Source: Angiostrongylus vasorum
Lineage: Eukaryota > Nematoda > Chromadorea > Rhabditida > Metastrongylidae
NCBI GenBank assembly: GCA_018806985.1
Contig: JADANN010000018.1
Location: 1,830,501 to 1,894,500 of the forward strand
Length of the DNA stretch: 64,000 nt
Reading direction: 5' to 3'
Shown: positions 59,701 through 64,000 of the stretch, one piece after another
Position numbering within the stretch: position 1 is the first letter of the stretch
Layout: each line of letters begins with the position of its first letter
Notes under the pieces: generated by a model
What the model saw: only the letters and a program-made list of their open reading frames with translations
The model's database searches: none
Told to the model about the DNA's origin: nothing
Program-made: the position numbers and the translations under genes

Positions 59701-62489
59701 GTAAACTCTTTGTTCTCTATTCTACCGTCTACTTCTCTAAAACAAGGAATTACACAGGATTTAGAGAAAATTTAGACGCTTCGTTGACCTCGAATGCAAA
59801 CAAGGGTATATTTGTCTTGGAGGGAATTCCTTCTCTCCAAACGACTTGTCCGTTGAGGACGTCGCTCTAATTAGGTGTTTTCGACCTTGTTTGGTGTAGG
59901 TTTACACTCGGTGACATGTAGATTATATGATTTCAGTGCTCTCTGGGAAAACGACAAACTGGCACTGTTACTTACTTAACTTGGATACTTGGACGGTTCG
60001 CTTTCCCGAGTTATGCAGACCCGAGCACATTTGCCATTCGTTGCTTTCTCTCACAATCGTCGTACATGGTGGCACTGTTAGGCTGTCGATTAGTTCCTCG
60101 ATGCGGTCATAGAGCAGTCACTGCGCAAGGAGCATACCTGTTTATAATTTTTGTGTACTTGGATTTCGTAGAACATTCCTCATCGCGATAGTCACACGTC
60201 GTTCACATTGCTATAGAATCTTTGTTAGGGACTAGTGGAGAATATTTTTAAATTGTTTCCAATGACTAATAGTTTTTGAATTTTAAGAGCCTTGACTTGT
60301 TCAACGATCCGCTTCCAAATGTAGGTTCAATTCGAGGACTGCGTTGCACAAAGCGCTCGGTTGGTAGTACTTATTTGCAGTTATGTTATTTTTTTCTATT
60401 AGTTTGACGCTAGTTTAGTTTCAGTTTCCGTTGGGAAGTATTCAGAATGTGTCTTTGTAAATTATACCCGTGATCATTCTAGGAGAACGACACGTTGACG
60501 TTCGTTATACTTGATTCACTTCACTATCAGTATTTTCTGAACAAATGGGGTCTACGGAACGTACAGGTTGGTACTCATCATAATTGCTTAGGTTTCTTTT
60601 TTTATATTCAGTTTTTCCATCACTGAAGAAAAATCTTAGTAAGAATTTTACAGTTGCCAGTAATCATTGCCGTCGACGCTAATCGCGAGCTGTTTTCTGT
60701 CATGAATGGGCGATTCTCGCAGTAATTTGTATCCATATTTAACCCTTATGTTCAATGTTAAACGTATTTTCTAGATCTGGTTTTTGAACGCATCATTCTT
60801 TATTTACCTCTTTAGGAATCGAGTTCGCGATTTCATTCTTGATTACCATTCCAAGTTAATTTCGGACAATCTTGTTAGTGAAGAGGACGGTCGGTCACGG
60901 TAGGTCCAAGTGTTTTATTTTAAGTGCTTAATGTTTTACCAAAGGTATTTTGGTTTTTTATGACAATTGCATAAATAAGATTTAGAAATATTCAAGGAGT
61001 TTTCGAAATATCTAGCACCGTAACGGCTATTTTGAAAATATGAAGGAAACTTTTAATAACTTTAGGTCTGTCAAGGAGAACAACATCCTTCTAGAGAAAC
61101 GTCCCGCACATAAAAAAAGAACGCAAGTTCTTGAGCGGCTCACACAGCGGACATTCCATCCTTTGATTGAGAGTAGGGTAGGTGTGATAGGATTATATTT
61201 AATTTATAACTAGTGTCTTATCCTTTCAATATTGATCTGAGGGTATGGATGGTTTGTTGTTGTTTTTTTTTAGAATATATCCGTGTTAAACTTATCCAAG
61301 CTCGAATTTTTAGTCCCAAAGAACGGAATTTTGAACTTTCTCTTTCTTAATACAAGTTCAAGAACTACAAGCCTTAGATATACATTTCGAGATATTATTA
61401 TATGCTGTAGGACGGAATTTTGTTTCTTAAATTGCGATGACGGTCGAAATAGATGGCTATTTATAGGAAAGCGATTTCTGAGATTCGGAAGGTCGGGATT
61501 CCCCCGCTGTGAAATAAGAAAACTACATCGTATTAGCAGATATGTGTAGAATCGGATAATCTTTATTTGAATTACACACTGAGACCATTGCGCATGGATT
61601 TTATGGATTTTTTGCAATGGTTTCGTTTTTTGGCGCAAACTTTTTTCTGTTACACTTTTTACCAAATAGATTTCTTCTTTACGATTGATATTATAGTCAT
61701 AGTTCGATAACTACTTTCAATTTCTGCAGTCTACAGTTTACAAAAAAATTGTTAGTTCGTGTTCGTTCGTTTTCCCGAGTCTCTCGACAACTCCTTGTAC
61801 AGGCTTACTAATTCATAAGTTTTGTTGTTCTTTCTACTTGGCGGGACATAATGAGAATGCTAACGGTTGAATATGTAGCAAAAAAAAAAACTGCAAAAAA
61901 GCAGAGAAGTTGTAGAAAGGAGACTGGGTAATGTATAACACATATCGTCGCGAATGCATTAAACAGAAAAATGAATAGTCAGGGCTCAGTTATGGGGACT
62001 TACCTTACATATAAACATTTGGGATCGAAAAAAAACAGGCAGTCGTATAGGCGATAGTGAAATAATGAGGACTTAAATGAAACGAGTCCTTTTCCATGTT
62101 CATCACTAGACGTATTAGAATTTTGACGTTTATTCTAAGTACCTTCTATTTTCTTTTCTTCTTTGATGTCAATCAATAGTTCTGTGTTTACAGTATAACA
62201 CCTCTCACGACGTTGTTGTGTTTTTTTCTGGAGGAATTTGGCACGCACCGTCCACTATTGCTATGCATGTGTATCACAACACCGCTAGTTATTTTTCATC
62301 ATCAGGGGATCTCATAAAGTTTTACGTGTGCGTCCTAATAACTTGGCTTTACAACTTTATTTGTTGTATCTATGATAATTTTATACAACAATAATATTTC
62401 ATATTTAGAATTGACACTACACGAAATGAACTGCCGTACAACTTTAATTTTGAGCGGGTACCAGCGATTGTGATCTTTCTGGCAAATCG
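41821..62489 (+). CDS. TXNDC11: TXNDC11-like membrane thioredoxin-fold protein, about 22 exons (3' end not found)
   Basis: Homologue of thioredoxin domain-containing protein 11, an ER-membrane protein linked in mammals to dual oxidase maturation and ER-associated degradation. Acidic N-terminus ([16 protein letters not shown]), one membrane segment at about 80-100 ([19 protein letters not shown]), then a thioredoxin-like domain ([14 protein letters not shown]), a long middle region with blocks matching the human protein ([27 protein letters not shown]), and a C-terminal thioredoxin-like domain ([29 protein letters not shown] [13 protein letters not shown]). Exon phases agree except around exons 12-13. 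CxxC cysteines are absent in both visible thioredoxin domains. The start at 41821 and the end are uncertain. Confidence 0.85.
41933..42097 (+). CDS. TXNDC11: TXNDC11-like exon 2, acidic N-terminus
   Basis: Acceptor GATTTCAG; reads [20 protein letters not shown] to EDPGFEKHL. Donor CTAG/GTGTCC, phase 1, fitting exon 3. Low complexity, so no homology support of its own. Confidence 0.6.
42535..42756. repeat. 111-bp tandem duplication in TXNDC11-like intron 2
   Basis: Two diverged units starting at 42535 and 42646 (GTAGCTTTCC... and GTAGCTCCCC...). Each contains TTCCCACA and TGTGGGA-type complementary segments that could form a hairpin. Confidence 0.8.
42823..43060 (+). CDS. TXNDC11: TXNDC11-like exon 3, membrane segment
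   Basis: [20 protein letters not shown], membrane helix, then [20 protein letters not shown] and [10 protein letters not shown]. Acceptor CTTCAG, donor AAAA/GTTAGT, phase 2. Confidence 0.8.
43107..43388 (+). repeat. tRNA-derived SINE, family C, in a 355-bp intron
   Basis: Intact head: CACGTAGCGCATTGGTTGG (A box), GGAATCGATCCC (B box), core CAAATTGGTACCAGGCTTGT, tail ending GATCAGCGACGAGAGC then TTTATCC. Fills most of intron 3 (43061-43415). Confidence 0.85.
43416..43533 (+). CDS. TXNDC11: TXNDC11-like exon 4, thioredoxin motif region
   Basis: [39 protein letters not shown]. The active-site position reads APWSFHS, so the cysteine pair is missing. Acceptor CTTCAG, donor AAC/GTAAGT. Confidence 0.92.
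43630..43775 (+). CDS. TXNDC11: TXNDC11-like exon 5
   Basis: [40 protein letters not shown] and on to DHLY. Matches the FVAINCWWNQGKCR region of the human protein. Includes the cis-Pro element (YP). Confidence 0.92.
44018..44405 (-). repeat. SINE family B, near full length
   Basis: Minus sense. Tail at 44020 (AAGTATCTACGGG, diverged), internal blocks CACCATGCGACTAG and CTGGTTTAGCTATCG on the plus text, 5' end near 44400. Opposite to the host gene. Confidence 0.7.
45048..45392 (-). repeat. tRNA-derived SINE, family D
   Basis: Minus strand: GGGGACGGATAGCACAGTGG (A box), GTTCAATTCCG (B box), core with GATTGGTACCGGATTTGTCC, tail with AAGTTGGAAGATCTTCGTGG and AGTAGACTTGAAGAAGGGTC. Confidence 0.8.
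45591..45647 (+). CDS. TXNDC11: TXNDC11-like exon 6
   Basis: [18 protein letters not shown] between a strong acceptor (TTGGTTTCAG) and a weak donor CTT/GTCGTA. The donor is chosen because it gives the phase needed by exon 7; boundary moderately sure. Confidence 0.7.
46146..46400 (+). repeat. SINE family C, diverged
   Basis: Head GTAGCGCATCGGTTAGAGG, B-box-like TTGGTTCTACCCC, core AAATCGGTACCCGACTTAT, tail with TGATTAATGCCGAAAGCTTT. Confidence 0.7.
46456..46805 (+). repeat. tRNA-derived SINE, family D, full length
   Basis: GGGGCGGATAGCATACTGG (A box), CTAGTTCGATTCCGG (B box), core AAATTGGTACCGGACTTATC, then AACGCTCCAGCC, AGTTGGAAGTCCTTCGTGG, AGTAGACGTGAAGACGG and a poly-A end. Confidence 0.85.
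48030..48408 (-). repeat. tRNA-derived SINE, family D, full length
   Basis: Minus strand from GTGGCGGATAGAACAGTCG, B-box-like TTAGTCCGATTCTGC, core AAATTGGTACCGGCCTTCTC, tail with AACTTGGAAGATCTTCGTGG and AGTAGACGTGAAGAAGGGTC. Confidence 0.85.
48560..48832 (-). repeat. tRNA-derived SINE, family C
   Basis: Minus strand: GTGGCACTGTGGTAGGAAGC head, diverged core AAATTGATACTAGACTTGTC, tail ending GATCAACGTCCAGGG. Abuts TXNDC11-like exon 7. Confidence 0.75.
48911..49089 (+). CDS. TXNDC11: TXNDC11-like exon 7
   Basis: [20 protein letters not shown], then [39 protein letters not shown]. Corresponds to LLYIPSQSELLDFL...GYFEF of human TXNDC11. Acceptor CTTTAG, donor TTAG/GTGATA. Confidence 0.9.
49173..49295 (+). 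CDS. TXNDC11: TXNDC11-like exon 8
   Basis: [40 protein letters not shown]. Contains GVITN.HLA as in the human protein. Acceptor TTTTCAG, donor CTTT/GTATTA. Confidence 0.9.
49462..49566 (+). CDS. TXNDC11: TXNDC11-like exon 9
   Basis: [34 protein letters not shown]. Aligns with the TAENICKWALENQETLFRWL segment of human TXNDC11. Acceptor TTTCCAG, donor CTA/GTACGT. Confidence 0.9.
50109..50233 (+). CDS. TXNDC11: TXNDC11-like exon 10
   Basis: [41 protein letters not shown] reading. Acceptor TTGCAG, donor GAT/GTAAGT, phase 0. Confidence 0.88.
50617..50722. repeat. (TA)n/(TATG)n microsatellite
   Basis: Alternating TA with embedded TATG and TACA units. Directly joins the 3' end of a minus-strand SINE C at 50722. 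Confidence 0.9.
50723..50828 (-). repeat. SINE family C, 3' fragment
   Basis: Family C tail only (GATCAACATTGGGAGC, TATGCATTAAATCACC and GGCCACGAGTCATTTG on minus). It breaks off abruptly and is followed by a family D core in the opposite orientation. Confidence 0.65.
50829..51130 (+). repeat. SINE family D, head missing
   Basis: Starts within the shared core region: CAAATTGGTACCGGACTTGT, then AACGCTCTGGCC, CACCTGAAGCCACATG, GGAAACGAATCGAATTCGGG and CACAGTAGACCAGAA. Confidence 0.7.
52428..52548 (+). repeat. SINE family D, 3' fragment
   Basis: Tail only: AGCTGGAAGATCTGCGTGG, GAGGAAACGAATCTAATGTG, GTACACGTGAAGACGGATC and an A-rich end. Confidence 0.7.
52811..52957 (+). CDS. TXNDC11: TXNDC11-like exon 11
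   Basis: 49 codons, [20 protein letters not shown] to AEFLDDVAK. The start corresponds to EVALEYNNC of human TXNDC11. Acceptor GTTTTAG, donor AAG/GTAGGC, phase 0. Confidence 0.88.
53071..53336 (+). CDS. TXNDC11: TXNDC11-like exon 12 (3' boundary uncertain)
   Basis: Acceptor GTACAG, phase 0; [40 protein letters not shown], then [31 protein letters not shown] fits SPCCNTVVLPQW of the human protein. The open frame runs on through a TATATG microsatellite and I could not place the donor; 53336 is where the repeat begins, not a shown splice site. Confidence 0.7.
53337..53436. repeat. (TATATG/TATACA)n microsatellite at an exon edge
   Basis: About 100 bp of TA-rich hexamer-like repeats. They stay open in the frame of exon 12 and would encode Tyr/Ile/Met repeats if translated. 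Confidence 0.9.
53493..53570 (+). CDS. TXNDC11: TXNDC11-like exon 13 (5' boundary uncertain)
   Basis: [20 protein letters not shown] then THKAN, with a CC pair as in YTACCRTISRG of human TXNDC11. Donor AATG/GTGAGA, phase 1, fits exon 14. The acceptor is either ATTATAG (53492) or CTGCAAG (53456), same frame. Confidence 0.6.
54062..54272 (-). repeat. SINE family D, 3' part
   Basis: Minus strand: AGGGAATTTT-side truncated core, then GGAAACGAATCGAGTTC and AAGAAATGCCGAGATCC. Inverted relative to the adjacent copy at 54275-54650. Confidence 0.55.
54275..54650 (+). repeat. SINE family D-like, diverged
   Basis: ATGTGGTAGTAATGCC (A-box side), GCTGGTTTGACCCCC (B box), then GGTTATCTCAGGATTCTAGC and GATTGAATGCAAAAAGTG. 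Forms an inverted pair with 54062-54272. Confidence 0.55.
55248..55420 (+). mobile_element. PLE terminal-repeat remnant
   Basis: TTCTTCTTGAGCAAACACGA, GTGTTACTTTATTCTTTATT, then antisense of a hammerhead-like segment (CTGAAGTTTCGG...TCTTCAGAGCC) and a bit of PLE 3' UTR (CCACTGAGGAAGAACAGC). Decayed. Confidence 0.6.
55484..55690 (+). other. Open frame, possible extra exon in the TXNDC11-like gene
   Basis: Reads [40 protein letters not shown] and ends before a good donor (AATA/GTAAGC, 55669) in the phase that exon 14 requires. The acceptor is weak and there is no recognised similarity, so it is left outside the model. Confidence 0.3.
55912..56187 (-). repeat. tRNA-derived SINE, family C
   Basis: Minus strand: GCGCTTGTAGTTCAGTGG head (A box side), GGGGTCGATCCC B box, core AAATTCATACCAGACTTGTT, tail ending GATCAAAGACGAGAGC. 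Confidence 0.8.
56640..57165 (-). mobile_element. RTE relic with internal deletions
   Basis: Minus-strand fragments of RTE in order: linker region (about 57165-57090), LTFIDL block (57065-57030), RRKQ.AW and [12 protein letters not shown] (about 57005-56935), [20 protein letters not shown] region (56885-56830) and a QRTQISDAA block (56770-56725). Far more decayed than copies 1 and 2. Confidence 0.65.
57385..57479 (+). CDS. TXNDC11: TXNDC11-like exon 14
   Basis: [31 protein letters not shown]. Acceptor TTTTTCAG, donor GAG/GTATGT. Phases fit exons 13 and 15; assignment rests on position and phase rather than strong similarity. Confidence 0.65.
58050..58342 (+). repeat. tRNA-derived SINE, family C, full length
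   Basis: Best head in the window: GTGTGGCGCAGTGGTGGGAG (A box), GGAATCCATCCC (B box), core CAAATTCGTACCAGGCTTGT, tail ending GATCAACGCCGAGAGC and TTTATCC. Confidence 0.88.
59515..59720 (+). repeat. SINE family C, old
   Basis: GTGTAGCATTGTGTTTAGAGG, B box TTGGTTCGATAC, core AAATTGATAGCACACTTGTC, tail TGGTCAACGTAAACTCTTTG. Confidence 0.6.
59968..60125 (-). mobile_element. Second LINE family, 3' end relic
   Basis: Minus strand ends in AAGTATCCAAGTTAAGTAA, preceded by GAAAGCGAACCGTCC and a block resembling 19300-19440 (GAGAAAGCAACGAATGGCAA). Gives a second example of this LINE's tail. Confidence 0.5.
60288..60363 (+). CDS. TXNDC11: TXNDC11-like exon 15
   Basis: [29 protein letters not shown] matches GLSC of human TXNDC11. 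Acceptor TTTTAAG, donor TTG/GTAGTA. Confidence 0.82.
60425..60456 (+). CDS. TXNDC11: TXNDC11-like exon 16 (mini exon)
   Basis: 32 nt, [10 protein letters not shown], acceptor TAGTTTCAG. It supplies the phase needed to link exons 15 and 17. Followed by a putative 26-nt intron (60457-60482, GTAAAT...TTCTAG). Confidence 0.5.
60483..60566 (+). CDS. TXNDC11: TXNDC11-like exon 17
   Basis: [28 protein letters not shown]. Matches NKTLNIYLLDSNLFW of human TXNDC11. Donor CAG/GTTGGT, phase 0. Confidence 0.88.
60654..60721 (+). CDS. TXNDC11: TXNDC11-like exon 18
   Basis: [22 protein letters not shown]. Acceptor TTTTACAG, donor GCA/GTAATT, phase 2. Confidence 0.85.
60816..60899 (+). CDS. TXNDC11: TXNDC11-like exon 19
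   Basis: [27 protein letters not shown]. Aligns with ESFIQNFSVLYSPLKRHLIG. Acceptor CTCTTTAG, donor ACG/GTAGGT. Confidence 0.85.
61066..61177 (+). CDS. TXNDC11: TXNDC11-like exon 20
   Basis: [37 protein letters not shown]. Basic linker then the approach to the last thioredoxin domain. Acceptor ACTTTAG, donor AGG/GTAGGT. Confidence 0.85.
62194..62327 (+). CDS. TXNDC11: TXNDC11-like exon 21, C-terminal thioredoxin domain
   Basis: [44 protein letters not shown]. The position of CxxC (human APWCGFC) reads GIWHAPS. Donor TACGT/GTGCGT is chosen over TAC/GTGTGC because only it fits the phase of exon 22. Confidence 0.88.
62409..62489 (+). CDS. TXNDC11: TXNDC11-like exon 22 (last one found)
   Basis: [26 protein letters not shown]. 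Matches [20 protein letters not shown] with the cis-Pro (VP). Donor TCG/GTGAGG, phase 2, so at least one more exon must follow; none was identified before 64000. Confidence 0.9.
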
Positions 62490-63489
62490 GTGAGGTTTCC
62501 AGCTCTTTCAGTATTAAATGCATTTTATATTCTTTTTTTAAAGTAGAACTTTTATTACAACGTTCTATTGCCTCTTAATGATGCCCTGTGCTGCTTTAAA
62601 AATATAACACTTTTTTTTGGGCTACTGTATCTTTGGACCGCTCTGAAGTGAGGGATGTCCAAAAAGGCTCCTCGAACGAGCAGGCTAGTCGTAGCCCTAA
62701 GTGACGCGTTGGTTTATGGTTATCTCCCACGTATAAATGTCACGTGTACTCTAGCAAAGCTCTGCCGGCTGCTCATTAATATCCACATAACCTATTTTAG
62801 AATTGTGAAACTGCCTTTGAATGCTCTCTCATGAGATATAGTAAGGCTGAATCACATCGTAGGAAATATTATCTCAAGCAAATGGGACCCAGTGGATACT
62901 TCTGATGTGCGACATAGACGAACGGCATTTACACTTGTTCCCGCCCGAGTTTTTCGGTGTTTAACGGGATTAACACATTCACAACTAGTGTTCATAGGCG
63001 GGACAAGTCTGTGGCTTTGCTTAGTTTTCACTATGCGCAGTGTGTGCATACGGTTTGGCATACTACTCACGAAGAGGATGAATACCATCGTTGTATTTTT
63101 CTCTATAATTCCGTCTTATCGATTTTTTCGTTATACTTCTTTTATATCCTCCATGTTTTCCTGTATATTCTTCCATGCTTTTGAAATGTTTTGTCTCTTG
63201 TGAAAGACGGCAGAGTGCTGATACACTCAACGCGGTGCCTCTGTTGTGTTTCTCATGAAAAGACTGATAGAAGTGAATCAGAGGATGACAGGATGACGCT
63301 GAATTCAACGAGGTAGTGGTGGAATTGTATTGCATATTGCGGCATTTAGATCTTTAATGACCTCAGTGTGATGTGAATCGACAGTTGCTTGCATATACGG
63401 AAGTAATATATTTCAGTTTGATGTTTGTTATTGTTTGGGATGTGGTTCAAAAAGAAACCGATTGATCTAGATAAGAGCATTTAACCAAC
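62490..63489. other. Unassigned stretch, presumed TXNDC11-like intron
   Basis: No exon recognised. Overlapping open frames on both strands at 62852-63335 have no motifs. Confidence 0.3.
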
Positions 63490-63790
63490 TTCGTGAGTGG
63501 GCCGCCATCGAAGAGGTGAAGAGATTCATCGCACTATGCGCGCAGATGACAATTTCTAAGCTGTCACGGTTGAGACATGAGTAGAGATTCAGTTCGGTTT
63601 TTGAAAAATTCCTGTTGAAGCTGAAGTTGTGTCAAGATCAATTTGTGAAAAGTTTATGTCTCGCATTCATTTGAGCGACAGTGCAACGTATGAAGAGCAC
63701 ATGTTTCACGTTCATTTATTCAACATCTCGAAAGAATTTGTAAGCAAATATGCATGTGCGACAAAACCGTGAGTTTTTGGCGTTTACAAA
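63490..63790 (+). mobile_element. Possible piggyBac-like transposase relic
   Basis: WAAIEEVKRFIALCAQMTIS and KLSRLRHE at 63498-63580 resemble the EE..AFIGL..GIVK.P.LRDYW block of piggyBac transposases. CEKFMSRIHLSD near 63640-63680 resembles the MSRNRF..ILR.LHFSDN block. Frames are broken. Weak but in the right order. Confidence 0.35.
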
Positions 63791-64000
63791 TCTTATTTTG
63801 TAGACATTTATGGGAACTTTGATTTACAAGTAGAACAAAAATATCTTAGTACGCTCCTCGCCAGCGGTCTGTGTTCTGTGAATATGAAAAACTCGACCGA
63901 AGAGCAATTTTTATAAATTTCAATGTATACAGAATAGCTTTTCTTGGACCACGTCTAGTAGAAATGTGGCGAGGAAGTTGTCATTTCAGTACGGGTATCC

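Noticed and set aside
62852..63335. Overlapping open frames on both strands near the right end
   Set aside because: No motifs, no splice context, and competing frames on both strands, as expected by chance in this composition.

Overview
The window looks like nuclear DNA of a strongylid (hookworm-like) nematode. The evidence is spliced host genes with TTTCAG-type acceptors and some introns of 49-76 nt, a probable spliced-leader acceptor, and repeats typical of clade V nematodes: an RTE-type LINE, Penelope-like elements (PLEs) and many tRNA-derived SINEs. No prokaryotic gene structure is present. I worked by eye, without database searches. Family names come from motif recognition, and exon boundaries from splice signals plus reading-phase agreement.

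Two host genes were reconstructed. The first, on the minus strand (23063-39601), is a complete 11-exon mitochondrial short/branched-chain acyl-CoA dehydrogenase (ACADSB type). All phases join into 418 codons plus a stop, despite 16.5 kb of introns filled with transposons. The second, on the plus strand (about 41821 to 62489, probably continuing), is a TXNDC11-like membrane protein with thioredoxin folds, in about 22 exons. They are divergently arranged around a 2.2 kb intergenic region. The left part also holds a likely 3'-terminal exon of an unknown minus-strand gene (6002-6205, with AATAAA downstream) and a few isolated candidate exons.

Layout. 1-3172: RTE LINE copy 1, decayed. 3290-5752: SINEs and an old RTE relic. 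5916-6205: terminal exon of an unknown gene. 6449-9690: nearly full-length PLE (minus) with a second PLE 3' end nested in it. 11325-13868: second PLE (plus). 14267-14935: SINE fold-back. 15036-16995: SINE and PLE 3' half. 17265-17366: isolated exon. 18960-19465: relic of a second LINE family. 21735-22988: SINEs and a TA microsatellite. 23063-39601: ACADSB gene, with RTE copy 2 in intron 4, a head-to-head PLE and a piggyBac-like relic in intron 9, and a 5'-inverted RTE relic in intron 1. 39602-41820: divergent intergenic region with a 42-bp minisatellite. 41821-62489: TXNDC11-like gene, with SINEs in many introns. 63490-63790: possible piggyBac-like relic.

Most interesting: (i) hammerhead-ribozyme-like motifs in the PLE terminal repeats, in several copies with differing damage; (ii) two otherwise different tRNA-SINE families that share one central domain, which looks like a nematode SINE superfamily core; (iii) two RTE copies sharing the same inactivating lesions; (iv) a TXNDC11-like protein whose two visible thioredoxin domains both lack CxxC cysteines; (v) a possible 26-nt intron and a GC-AG intron.
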